Shown piece by piece: positions 11,195 through 22,535 of a stretch of DNA of 64,000 nt (position 1 is the stretch's first letter; the number at the start of each line of letters is the position of its first letter). Source of the DNA: Paraphysomonas bandaiensis (lineage: Eukaryota > Chrysophyceae); NCBI GenBank assembly GCA_965644295.1, contig CBFFRP010000357.1:232536-296535 (forward strand), in the 5' to 3' direction. Below the pieces are notes generated by a model. The model saw nothing but the letters and a program-made list of their open reading frames with translations. It was not told the origin of the DNA and searched no databases. The position numbers and the translations under genes were made by a program.

Positions 11195-11717
11195 GAACAA
11201 ACGTGTGACACTTCTGCTTAAGTGTGCTTAAGGTGGACTCTTAGTCGTGCTGAATTGGTTTTCTTTGCGGCACCGAGAGGTTTATTTTATTATCCATGTA
11301 TGAAATTATTATAATATCCTGATTATCGTGTGTATCGATTACTTTTTCTTTACTGATTGAACCCCAATCACCTTCTTAATTCCACTTTTATACCGCTTTG
11401 GGTCGCTTCGTAATGGTACCCTCTGTATATAGTAAATGGGGCTTGTAGCTGTATTATAAATATTACAAATTAAGTTAAAATACTCTTACTTTAATTGTGA
11501 GATTGAAGAAAAGATGCCGCTAATTCAATATTCTATTATACAGGGCCAGTCAACAATACATTGCAAGCAAAAATAAAAGATAATAATAATATTTTCAAGA
11601 CCAATAATAATTATTAAATACGTTGCAATATATTGATATATATTGGGCGCTAAGGAGAAGAAATGAGCTCGATCGGTAGAAACTAGTTATTAGTAGAGGT
11701 TACAACATTACTAGTAG
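11195..11717. other. Intergenic
   Basis: AT-rich non-coding DNA. CAGGGCCAG at 11543 resembles a hAT terminal motif and may be one end of the decayed element that follows, but I found no matching second end or target duplication. Confidence 0.4.
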
Positions 11718-12660
11718 CTACTCTAAGTGTTCCAACTCTTCGTCACTGTCGTCCTTATTCTTATGATCGGACAGTCCATCATCGATGACCTGTTGCACTG
11801 TCTTTGTGGTCCACAAGTGCTTATTGAAGCGAAGGAACAGCAGCAGTTCGAGGCGTCGTGGGGTCATTCCATGTCAAAAGTGTGTCATGATAACATTAGC
11901 TCCGCTGAACAAACGCTCCACAACGTTTGTTGTACTATATATGTGCTTGGTCAAACGGTATTGGGTGTCAAGCTGCCGTCGTAACTTCGTGCTGGCTCTA
12001 TGGCTTTCAAAAGCAGCAGCAGCGTTTCTTACATTTGTTACTTCGACGGCCCTATCCAGTGAATCAGCTTCTTCTATGTCTAACTGCAGTTCACCTTCTT
12101 GTTGTAGCAGCATATAGACACACAGCTAAATCCCTTAAATTCTTCTCGCAGCTGCAAAATTCGTGAATGCTCTGCTCTCTAAGAGATCGGTAGCAAAACT
12201 TTCATCATCCAAGTTGCAGTCGGACAGCTTTTCTTCAATCCCCACGTAGCGATTCACCATATATTAGCAAATACAGAACCCCATTTTATGCTGCTGAGAA
12301 GAGCCCACTTGGTCCCTCTTTTCCTCAGTTTACTGCTGTTCTTGAGTGTTCTCAAAGCGTTAGAAAGAGTTTGATGAGTCCGTGGTAATGAGTTTCAATG
12401 AAAGTCATCACTGCTAGATGCAGCTTGTGTGAAGAACAGCCAAACAGAGGAACGATTTCTTCAATCTAAAGCCCAATAAGTCTTGCCAATGTAGGGCTAG
12501 TTGCTGCGTTCGAGGTTTTATACTTTCCAAGCAGTGGTTGCTATACCATTTCTAGATTTTTATCTTTATCTTCCATATCGGCATCCTTTGTATGTTTTTG
12601 TTCCAAGATGCCTCTAATATTGTATCGGCAGTCAGTATCTTATTTTTCGGAAATAAATTG
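11718..12660 (-). pseudogene. Decayed hAT-family transposase
   Basis: Reading downwards from about 12,113, one frame gives NVVERLFSGANVIMTHF, a stop near 11,872-11,874, and then in the same frame HGMTPRRLELLLFLRFNKHLW up to a stop at 11,718-11,720. The VERLFS.A...T...R...LLFL..N..LW pattern is the hAT C-terminal dimerisation region. Upstream (12,300-12,520, minus strand) broken frames contain GCSSHKLHLAVM and similar hAT catalytic-region fragments, separated by several stops and frameshifts. No intact ORF remains, so it cannot encode an active transposase. The boundaries are approximate. Confidence 0.75.
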
Positions 12661-12691
12661 AAAGAAATATTTTCTATATTACTGCAATACA

Positions 12692-12801
12692 ACTACGGCT
12701 GTAATACAGAGAATTGCTGTCTCAATATATGAGGCATTTTTGAACAAAAATACACCAAGGATGCCATTGCGACAATAATTATCTGTATTTCAGCCGTAGT
12801 T
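12692..12801. repeat. Inverted repeat, 20-bp arms
   Basis: AACTACGGCTGTAATACAGA at 12692-12711 is matched in reverse complement, with one mismatch, at 12782-12801, leaving a loop of about 70 bp. It could form a hairpin or be a foldback mini-element. The rest of 12,660-13,019 shows no gene. Confidence 0.75.
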
Positions 12802-13019
12802 CTACTTCAGAAGAATTTTAAATTTCCGAAGGAAAAATATGATGCTTCTTCACTGCCGGCGTATGTATGTATGTACAGTATGCACATTCCTGTACGTACA
12901 TGACGGTGAATGTTCTGAGTTGAAGAATTTTCTTTTGTGTGGTCTGTGAAGTTGTGTTGAAGATACTTTTGTAATTTTTTTGTTGTCTCTCCAGCACTTT
13001 TGATTAACTTCGAAGAGTA

Positions 13020-13830
13020 CTAAGCAACAAGCAACCAGCAACAAGCAACCAGCAACAAGCAACCAGCAACCAGAAACCAGCAACCAGCAACAAGCAACCA
13101 GCAACCAGAAACCAGCAACCAGCAACAAGCAACCAGAAACAAGCAACCAGCAACAAGCAACCAGCAACAAGCAACCAGCAACCAGAAACCAGCAACCAGC
13201 AACAAGCAACCAGCAACCAGAAACCAGCAACCAGCAACAAGCAACCAGAAACAAGCAACCAGCAACAAGCAACCAGCAACAAGCAACCAGCAACCAGAAA
13301 CCAGCAACCAGCAACAAGCAACCAGCAACAAGCAACCAGCAACAAGCAACCAGCAACAAGCAACCAGCAAGAAGCAACAATCAACCAGCAACCAGCAACA
13401 AGCAACCAGCAACAAGCAACCAGAAACAAGCAACCAGAAACAATCAACAAGCAACCAGCAACCAGCAACAAGCAACCAGCAACAAGCAACCAGCAACAAG
13501 CAACCAGCAACCAGCAAGAAGCAACAATCAACCAGCAACCAGCAACAATCAACCAGAAACAAGCAACAAGCAACCAGCAACAAGCAACCAGCAACAAGCA
13601 ACCAGCAACAAGCAACCAGCAACAAGCAACCAGAAACAAGCAACCAGAAACAATCAACAAGCAACCAGCAACCAGCAACAAGCAACCAGCAACAAGCAAC
13701 CAGCAACAAGCAACCAGCAACCAGCAAGAAGCAACAATCAACCAGCAACCAGCAACAATCAACCAGAAACAAGCAACAAGCAACCAGAAACAAGCAACAA
13801 GCAACCAGCAAGAAGCAGCAACGGTAACCA
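13020..13830. repeat. 7-mer minisatellite with 210-bp higher-order period
   Basis: About 810 bp made almost only of the heptamers CAACCAG, CAACAAG, AAACCAG and CAATCAA. A higher-order period of 210 bp (30 heptamers) is visible: CAATCAACAA recurs at 13441 and 13651, and GAAGCAACAATCAACC near 13516 and 13726. Because 7 is not a multiple of 3, three low-complexity Leu/Val/Ala/Cys frames stay open on the minus strand; I do not call them genes. The array stops about 10 bp before the next start codon. Confidence 0.95.
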
Positions 13831-13840
13831 GAAAGATACC

Positions 13841-15193
13841 ATGCAAGCATCATCCCCTCAACTGAAAAGTATCGTGTTCGTACATCCAACGAATTATCTC
13901 CGTTTTCAAATCCGTGGCATTCACGATAAGCCAACCACTCTCAACCAATGTACCAAGTCTACCCTAATAGACTTAGGTGAAAAACTCTGTGATGTCATAC
14001 TCACTGGAAAGAAAATGGAAATTAAGGATGAATTGGAGGAACTTTTGTATAAAGCGTACCTTAAGCGTCCATTGAATAAGTACCCTCGCAAGAAAGGGAA
14101 GGTCACTCTTTCTCTTGGTGTTGGACTCTTCCAATTCGTTTTTCTTCAGGATCAGAATGATCGTATTTCTACTAAAGACAAATTGAGTTCTTTAGAACTT
14201 GAAGTGATCTGTACTGCCCTTAAACTCAATGTCGGCTCGAAACGTACAAAGAAAGAAATGTTGGAACTAATCATGACTCACCTTTATTCCCTCAAACCCC
14301 AGAGCTATCCTCTCAAATTTTCTCGCGATCACCGGGAATGTGCTCATGAAATGTGCCAGCAAGTGCTTGATGCAAATCGTTTTCACTACTGCTCTCGCCA
14401 CCACAAGCAAGAAGTCATTGCGAATTACCTTGCAAGATACACTGAAAACAATGATGCCATGGGAGTGTACCTAGCAAAGTTACTGCTGCACGAAGCCTTG
14501 AATAAGCGTACAAACAACCTCCAACCTCTACTTCAAGCTGATCCTCCACCGATACCTCAATGGGTCAAGACAAATATGGATGTATTCAAATTTTACGAGC
14601 CATATATTCCTTTATTGCTGACAGCGCTTGGGGCGAATGTTGACAATTCGCCAAACTCTGCGCGAAAAGATCAGCAATTGCGTAGCAAGCAACTGGCGAA
14701 TATGTTCCGCTCGAAGAGCCACACGAAGATACGCCTGATGGATGGACATTGTGGATTTCTCTTCCTCTTCATCTCCGAACTTATCAAAAAGTACTCCTAT
14801 AAGGGAATGAAGAAAATTGAGCAAATAATTAATCGCACATGCATTGAGCTTGTGGATATTGATAATGATGTGACCAAGTGGCATAGAATGATGTATCCGT
14901 CATTCAAATGCGTTACTGAAGATATCTTCTCAGGTCCCATTACCGATACCACACTACTGTATCCCAATTTCTGCGGTGTGAGCAAATCTTGGAAGAACGT
15001 GAAGCATTATCTGGAGCATGTTGAAGTGAAGGAGTTCTTGTTGTCTTTTTCACTTCGTAATGCAGGCGACAAGCCACGCTCTCTGAGATATATTTGTAGG
15101 GAAGCAAATCTCAAATGCACGAAGGTGGAGACTGGACGGAACAACTTTATCACGTTTATTATAACCAATAAACGAAGTGCAAAGGATGACTAA
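13841..15193 (+). CDS. Unknown protein, 450 residues
   Basis: A single-exon open frame from the first ATG after the minisatellite to a TAA at 15191-15193. The product is rather basic and mixed alpha/beta, with no TM segment or signal peptide. Visible features are a Lys-rich segment at about residues 55-90 (LEELLYKAYLKRPLNKYPRK), a Cys/His-containing stretch at about 160-190 (HRECAHEMC...HYCSRHHK) that might bind a metal, and a Lys/Arg-rich C-terminus. I recognise no family. The lack of introns and the position between mobile-element remnants and a minisatellite would fit a domesticated or transposon-derived protein, but nothing proves it. Confidence 0.6.
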   Translation: MQASSPQLKSIVFVHPTNYLRFQIRGIHDKPTTLNQCTKSTLIDLGEKLCDVILTGKKMEIKDELEELLYKAYLKRPLNKYPRKKGKVTLSLGVGLFQFVFLQDQNDRISTKDKLSSLELEVICTALKLNVGSKRTKKEMLELIMTHLYSLKPQSYPLKFSRDHRECAHEMCQQVLDANRFHYCSRHHKQEVIANYLARYTENNDAMGVYLAKLLLHEALNKRTNNLQPLLQADPPPIPQWVKTNMDVFKFYEPYIPLLLTALGANVDNSPNSARKDQQLRSKQLANMFRSKSHTKIRLMDGHCGFLFLFISELIKKYSYKGMKKIEQIINRTCIELVDIDNDVTKWHRMMYPSFKCVTEDIFSGPITDTTLLYPNFCGVSKSWKNVKHYLEHVEVKEFLLSFSLRNAGDKPRSLRYICREANLKCTKVETGRNNFITFIITNKRSAKDD

Positions 15194-15900
15194 AGTTCGG
15201 GAAGGCATACTAGCACTTATTACTAATTACTATTCAAAATATTGAATAGAAACATGCCCAATAATCACGGCCTTTTCGTGGCGGGTGTGATAAGTAGCAG
15301 CCAGTTATTGGCAGTAGCACGGCTGTGAAACTAACTGTGATTAAAAAATATCGTATTATACTTGCAAATAGTTTTCTACAACAAGGGTCTTTTTAACTCT
15401 TCACACATAGACCGACTATCTCTACAATATGTTTCTGTGGACTAAGCATTGTGTTTTACCTATCTTTTACACGATGAACACTTAACGTGCTTGAATTTTG
15501 TATTTTTCTTGAAAACTAAGACTATTCTTGCAATGTACATCACAAATAAATTGCATGTGTATATCGAGTTACTGGTTTGATCTACAGGTCAGAACGGAAG
15601 AATTTTTTCGCGAACAGGTGCGACACGATGCTGGCATAGATTTACTCAACAATTTATACAAATATTGTTGAGTTAATCTAATACAATATTCATTCCCTGC
15701 CATTAATATTTTCATTTTCATTGAAACCATATTTTGCAGTTTCATACTCGAAACCATACTCGGGAAGACATATAACTACTAGAAAATAAATTTAGAAAGG
15801 AAAATTTTTTAGTTATAGGGCTGAGCCCAAACGAAAATCGGCATCACATATCTACACATTGATGTAAAGTGTAATACATTTCTCACCCAAGAAAACACAC
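15194..15900. other. Intergenic, convergent 3' ends
   Basis: AT-rich, many stops in all frames. There is a short self-complementary stretch (CACGGCCTTTTCGTGGCGGG) near 15267. No gene is supported. Confidence 0.5.
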
Positions 15901-18712
15901 TCAATGATCACTTTTATTTTGGGAAAAAAACTTTTTCACGTCCCCATTTCCACCATCGGTAGCCATGTCATATTCTCTATTGAAGTAGTCAACTGAAGTT
16001 TTCAGATTCATGAAGGTAATATTCAGCTCGTTTTGTAATTCTCTTAGCTTCCGCCAGAATAGAGTTCTACCTGTGAGAACTCTATCTCCCTGATAAAGCA
16101 AGTACAAAATAAAAAGATGTCGGGAATACGGCAACTATTCCCACCAATGTCAAATACATAACATATTTTAATGGAAGTTGGAATCACATTACTAATAAAT
16201 ACAAACCTCATTCCAGTTTCCTTTGTGAGTAGCCCAAAACGCATACGTTACTGTGTTCTTTGGCACATCCATGCCAACACAATACCATTCGAATTCCTAT
16301 TACAAAGAAATAAGAGATGTCACATAGTTACTATATATGTTGTACATACGATGGGAAATCAGTACCTACACAACCTACCTTCCAGTATTTGGGATGTTCC
16401 ACGAGGAAGTAATGCTCCAGTCGCCCAATAAATTCATCGATACGATCCTGTGATACAAAAGCCAATGGCATTTACAACTCATGTCGTACATCACACACAA
16501 GACCACAGTGACACATAAAACGTATACCCAATAGTCAAAAAGCTCGAATATCATTCAATTAAAATTTAACAAGTAGCCATATATTCCCACCTCTGATACA
16601 GCATCTGGTCCAGAATTACAAAAATCCATCGATATATCAAATACAGCATTCTTACTGTCATTTAGATTGATCACATTCGAATGGAACAATAGATGGTTGG
16701 GAATATTCAGCTGCAACCAAAAATCAGAACGTACTATTGTCACAGTGCTAGAAATAACTTACTTTTTCGTGGACTGGGGTAATTACGGTGGTATACATCA
16801 GCGTAATTGATGATACTGTCCCCAATACACCTGTCTTGCGGCTGTTGCCGATTACAATTTTATTCCCTACATCATAGGGGATGACGAATATAACGTATGA
16901 CATAGAGAGGAACACGTTGCTTATCATTGGCCCAATTGCAAATGATACACCGAAGAGTATAGTAAGCAAAGGAGCGATTAGATTGAGTGTATTAAGCTCC
17001 AAGATAATTTGCCCCACCAAAAACATTATCACCCAGAACACTACATTGGCAATATTCAGGACAGACTGATGCAAAACTTGAAGATCAGTAAGAGAGGCAG
17101 AGCTGAACCTAACCTCCTTGTACACAGTCACCAAGGCATCCACCACTTTATCCTCTGTAACAGTATCCGTTTCCTTATCTTCCGTACAGAACAACTTCAG
17201 TGTGGTTGCTATATAATCCTTAATTGTCTCTTCATCCAAATCGCCAAAGTAACTCCGAACCGCATTCACCAAAGCCCTTCCACTGATAACTTTTTCTGAT
17301 GACCGGCGTGTTCGGTTGGTCATACCAGTCTGCATATGCATGTGAAGTCTCCGCCCGAAGAACTTCGCATGATTAGTTTTTCGAATTTTTACCACGCCGC
17401 TGCATGTTGTTACAGTCAGGGCACCAGATTGTAGCGCATGCACGCGCTTCCAGAATGACTTGTGACGCTGCAGTTCCTCTTCTGCGTCCTCATCACCTAT
17501 CGCTTCATCCTTCAGTGCGTCTTTTGATGCCGCCACTACCTCGGAAAAGAAGTCCACTACTTTCTTCTTCTTCCCTGAAAGATAACATTTAGTATATCCA
17601 GCGTACACTGCAGTCATGCTACTGGTAATCTACTCTAAACGTGGGTGCCACATTCTACAATGATATACAGCATACATTCACATTCTACCTGCGTGAGGCG
17701 ATTGTCCAAATGAGTCCATAGAGTTGGCTCTAGATGGCTCTGCAGGCTTATCTGCCTGGCTGCTGGTGGCATCGCTGGGGCAGGTAGTATTTCCAAACGA
17801 CCGTACTGATGATAATGCGGAGATGATAAATTGGGATTTCTCAATATTCTCGAGACGTTCTCTCAGTCGGCGTTCAAGTAGGTGCATATAGTGCCTGCCA
17901 GATCATATAATAAAGAGAGCTTGCCCAATGAACTTATACGCGTATCAAAAATGAACGGGTATACATTGACTCTAGCATGTTGCCATTTACGTGACATACC
18001 TTCTGACAATTCCTTTCTTCCAAGCATAGCATACCAGTATAATAAGCACCATTGTGATAAAATCCTCCACAGCCAAGGACACAGATGGTAACTTCAGCTG
18101 AATTGGATACCGAGTGTTAACCAACACACTAATGGTTAACATATGACCCAGTGGACCGTAGAGGGAATTCAGGTAATAGACTACGTCATAAGGCCCATAC
18201 CACAATATCTCAAGAGCATAAAACACAACATTTTCTAAAACTGATGTGCATGCATTGACCAGCATCACTATATTCACAAGTCTGAACCATTCTGCTGAAG
18301 TCAGGCCTCTGATGTGTCGATCACTGAATTGTCCCCCTGAAAATAGCACGAGCCCCAAGAACACTATAATTATAACATACCATCTTACGCGACGCTTGAG
18401 GCTACGAAATATAGCCATCAAAAGCCCACGAGGGAAGAATTTTTCATAGCAGTTATTTGATGTGACCATAGAGGAGAAGTGAGTCGTATCTGTAAGAGAC
18501 AAAAGCTGTTCATTTGAGTTTCGTCTCATGAGGTGGCCGTGTTTTTGCTCAATATCAGCTATAATTTCATCAGAGGGGTCAATGTATTTTGCGCGAAATG
18601 ATTTTCGCTCTTGACTTTTATTGGATAGGGGCTTAATTTCATTCGATTGTCCCACTCCCTCTTCCATTTCTTGTGCATCGAAGGCTTGCACTCTACTGGA
18701 CATTATATGCAC
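15901..18712 (-). CDS. MscS-family mechanosensitive ion channel, 7 exons
   Basis: Exons 18712-18000, 17894-17689, 17574-16763, 16710-16591, 16447-16379, 16296-16207 and 16089-15901 join in frame to 732 residues. Hydrophobic helices lie at about residues 110-130, 145-170, 195-210 and 222-236. After a charged, Ser-rich cytosolic linker (exon 2) and an acidic segment (LDEETIKDYI...DKVVDALVTVYKEV, loosely EF-hand-like) come the pore region (VFWVIMFLVGQII then APLLTILFGVSFAIGPMISN) and the beta domain (VIPYDVGNKIVIGN...GVLGTVSSITLMYTTVITP). The order matches eukaryotic MscS-like proteins (fungal Msy1/2, plant MSL4-10). The C-terminal soluble part spans the small exons. Expected role: gating by membrane tension in the plasma membrane or ER. 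Some start uncertainty remains (Met1 or Met4). Confidence 0.88.
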
Positions 18713-19264
18713 GAACTGATCAATTCAATTGACTCCAACTCCTCAGTACCACTTGATATGCATAAAAAACCTAGTACATTATAATATAATGCAATATATT
18801 GATGTTATTAAGGTATATTGATGCAATGGGACTAGTCAGTTATGTATATGCATATGGTTGACGTGGATTTCATAGTTAAGATTCTGTACACAGTGTACAT
18901 ACATCATATGGTGGTATATACCACTCGATGACGTACTCATATGTATTCTTCTTATAGTATACAGAGTGTAGTTACCAAGAATACCTGCAGAGAAAGGTCT
19001 TGTTTTTTCATATGATGCATAGTTGCGGTTCCGGGATCAGGTATGTATTTTCCCAATACAATTCTAGAAACTGGTGATTTTTGGGAAAGAAATGTATATG
19101 TACTTTGTACATATACATATGCAGGTACTGTACGCCGTACACTCACCACATCTCCATATCCAGATATGGATACATATATATGCGTAGTCAGGGTAGCGTG
19201 AAGTAAGTCGAAGTATGCCGAAGTAAGCCAGTCATATACAACATACGTGAAGAACAGCATAGAA
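18713..19264. other. Intergenic upstream of 33-bp array
   Basis: AT-rich non-coding DNA with several TACATATACATATG-like near-palindromes between about 19090 and 19135. No gene is seen. Confidence 0.5.
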
Positions 19265-21301
19265 GTATATGAATTGAGTGCGTGTATCCCTATAGGAGTA
19301 TATGAATTGAGTGCGTGTATCCCTATAGGAGTATATGAATTGAGTGCGTGTATCCCTATAGGAGTATATGAATTGAGTGCGTGTATCCCTATAGGAGTAT
19401 ATGAATTGAGTGCGTGTATCCCTATAGGAGTATATGAATTGAGTGCGTGTATCCCTATAGGAGTATATGAATTGAGTGCGTGTATCCCTATAGGAGTATA
19501 TGAATTGAGTGCGTGTATCCCTATAGGAGTATATGAATTGAGTGCGTGTATCCCTATAGAAGTATATGAATTGAGTGCGTGTATCCCTATAGGAGTATAT
19601 GAATTGAGTGCGTGTATCCCTATAGAAGTATATGAATTGAGTGCGTGTATCCCTATAGAAGTATATGAATTGAGTGCGTGTATCCCTATAGAAGTATATG
19701 AATTGAGTGCGTGTATCCCTATAGGAGTATATGAATTGAGTGCGTGTATCCCTATAGAAGTATATGAATTGAGTGCGTGTATCCCTATAGGAGTATATGA
19801 ATTGAGTGCGTGTATCCCTATAGAAGTATATGAATTGAGTGCGTGTATCCCTATAGAAGTATATGAATTGAGTGCGTGTATCCCTATAGAAGTATATGAA
19901 TTGAGTGCGTGTATCCCTATAGGAGTATATGAATTGAGTGCGTGTATCCCTATAGGAGTATATGAATTGAGTGCGTGTATCCCTATAGAAGTATATGAAT
20001 TGAGTGCGTGTATCCCTATAGGAGTATATGAATTGAGTGCGTGTATCCCTATAGGAGTATATGAATTGAGTGCGTGTATCCCTATAGAAGTATATGAATT
20101 GAGTGCGTGTATCCCTATAGGAGTATATGAATTGAGTGCGTGTATCCCTATAGAAGTATATGAATTGAGTGCGTGTATCCCTATAGGAGTATATGAATTG
20201 AGTGCGTGTATCCCTATAGAAGTATATGAATTGAGTGCGTGTATCCCTATAGAAGTATATGAATTGAGTGCGTGTATCCCTATAGGAGTATATGAATTGA
20301 GTGCGTGTATCCCTATAGAAGTATATGAATTGAGTGCGTGTATCCCTATAGGAGTATATGAATTGAGTGCGTGTATCCCTATAGAAGTATATGAATTGAG
20401 TGCGTGTATCCCTATAGAAGTATATGAATATATACCACACCACCATTACACAACATTGCCCCATATTTCTATATGGGTTAACCCTCTCAGCTCTCTTCTT
20501 AGAGTAGTATTATGTCTATTAGCAGTTGTCTCAAGTGCGTGTTCTGATATGTAACTATTACTGTATTTACTAACTGTGTTTATTATTAGGCGGCAGTTCA
20601 CTGATCAACCGGACCCCTATGATGAAAGCCAGGTCTGGTTTCGAGAATTCACTAATAGAGCCGGTGAGGTAGTGCTCTTTCAGCTCTATAGTGGTAGTGG
20701 TGGGTTCACATACCCCAATCGACAGGTACATAAGTTGCTACTCTGAACTGTACATCGCTTATGTTCTATCGCAGCTATTAGGACGTCTGTTTGGTGAAGT
20801 GCACCCGAAAGGTAGTTGCCAAAAGTTTCACTCAATGCATCACCTTTATCGTCAACAGGCTATTGGGTGAATAGAGAAAGCTTTGATTCATCTCTAAAGC
20901 GAAAAGGTCTCAGAAGTGCCGGGAAACTGAAAGCCAATGCATGGACTGTATCAGCTCTAGTATGCCCTAAAACTCGTGATGGAAGAGATGTTTCAGAGGG
21001 TCTACTAACTACCACTGAGAAAGAGCTTATTGCTTGCATACCCATTGCCAGGGAGCACATCATTTCCACGATTTTAGAGCAGCCTGGACTTGAGCATACA
21101 CATTTCAATTTTGTTCGTGTAAATTTAGAGGACACAAGCCTCCCCTATCATGAGTCACAGCTTGCAGCTCTAGGTTTTTTTGCAACGAATTACGTGGATG
21201 AATCAGCAATTACAGTGGCGGAACAGAAGGAGCCTTTGTCCCCTGTATATCACCGAGCAACATATCACCATATTGAGGTTCAACACACTGGGACGAGGTA
21301 G
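19247..21301 (+). CDS. Secreted-looking unknown protein, possibly with repeat-encoded N-terminus
   Basis: Exons ...-20550, 20590-20725, 20775-20811 and 20859-21301 fit GT/AG rules and frame. The end of the first exon encodes LLRVVLCLLAVVSSACSD, a good signal-peptide core. Then come about 200 residues that are soluble and hydrophilic (FTDQPDPYDESQVWFREF..., ...HYNF-like VRVNLEDTSLPYHE) and that I do not recognise. The start is unresolved. The only in-frame Met upstream of the signal peptide is at 19247, before the whole 33-bp array, so either the array is translated (a protein of about 640 residues) or a small 5' exon supplies the Met. TCTCAG at about 20490 is a possible acceptor for such an exon. 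The nearby ATG at 20511 is out of frame. The second model is more likely because signal peptides are N-terminal. Confidence 0.5.
19265..20420. repeat. 33-bp minisatellite, 35 copies, open in both strands
   Basis: Thirty-five head-to-tail copies of a 33-bp unit containing GTATATGAATTGAGTGCGTG and ending CCTATAGGA or CCTATAGAA. As far as I can read, the only difference between copies is that single G/A position. On the + strand the unit encodes VYELSACIPI followed by Gly or Glu; on the minus strand it encodes YRDTRTQFIY followed by Ser or Phe. Frames of over 400 codons are therefore open on both strands. The first eight copies are all G-type; the rest mix both types. Confidence 0.97.
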
Positions 21302-22535
21302 TGTTTGGTGATGTACCGTAATTTGTGCTATCTTCCGTATTGATATATATTTCATTTCTTTTTTTGTATACCTGGTGGTCTCATTCATAAACGCCTTTGA
21401 CTTACAAATGATACGTCGTATTTCAGCAGATGTACTGAAAAGCGCGATACCTCATAATATTTAATTTCTTTTAAACAATTTGTTGGATTTTGAACAAGCG
21501 TTGTATGTAAAGTTGTGTCGCAAATCTAGTCCATTCTACACAAGTATTATTTTGTCCTCCGTCACACTGTGTTTAGACATTGATCTATAATCTTATTTTT
21601 CCTTAGTACTGTAGACTAGAGTATACAGAAATCATACATCAGTAGTTATCCACTTCTCTTAATATTCATTTATTTGTTAATACTTAGTTACATTGGTCAA
21701 ATAGTGCAGAACATAGTTATTGTATTATGCAATTACCCAGAGGTGATGCATCAAGGGAGATCTACTCTGAAAGTCCAGTATAATTATTACTGAGGAATTC
21801 GATAATGACACCTATGCATGTCTATATCTTTAAGCAACTGCCAGACTCACATTAACTGCACGAATACACCATTGTTGCGTCATGATTAAATAATATATCT
21901 CGGGTGAATATATTGTAGTGTATAACATGCGGTGTGGCTGGGTGGGTGAACAACGAAGAATAAATAACAGCTCTGAACAATCATATCAACGAATGTATTA
22001 TATATTACTACACATTAAACAAATTACTATCACTGTCAACATCGTGCAGTTCACTGTATTGTATGCACTCTTACATGCATCCTGTATATATCATACATCC
22101 TCGATGTTATTGAGCCGGGAGTGTGGATTCACTTTCTCATCTGAATTGTATATATGAGCATTGGAATCTGAAAGCATTCAGTATAACCCAAATTACACAC
22201 TAGCTGATATATATGCTTTTAAATCTGCTAATAAATATGTATCCATATGATATCTTGCATATCTATCAGCCACATATCGCTCTATGGAGGATATGCATGG
22301 TGCCAGTATACTCTATACTGCTGTTTTATAGGCAGCCTTTTTGCCGGTTTTAAAGGTATACCATCTTGAAACCCCTTATTTCTATCTCCAATATCAGATT
22401 TTTCTGTACACTATATAAATATTGCATTAGAATACATATGGAGTTTCTCTATGCATATATCTTGGCTTGTTATATATACAAGTATGGCAATAGCTCATAG
22501 TTTAAATCATATAGAAACAACACACCTCAGCATAG
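21302..22535. other. Intergenic
   Basis: About 1.2 kb of AT-rich DNA without a supportable gene, repeat array or RNA. Confidence 0.55.

Noticed and set aside
13004-13934. Leu/Val/Ala/Cys-rich frames (up to 304 codons) on the minus strand across the heptamer array
   Set aside because: All three frames are open simply because the heptamer contains no stop on that strand. They could look like multi-pass membrane proteins but are translations of a minisatellite.
19232-20464. 410-codon minus-strand frame (YRDTRTQFIY repeats)
   Set aside because: Translation of the 33-bp repeat with no non-repeat domain and no splice context.
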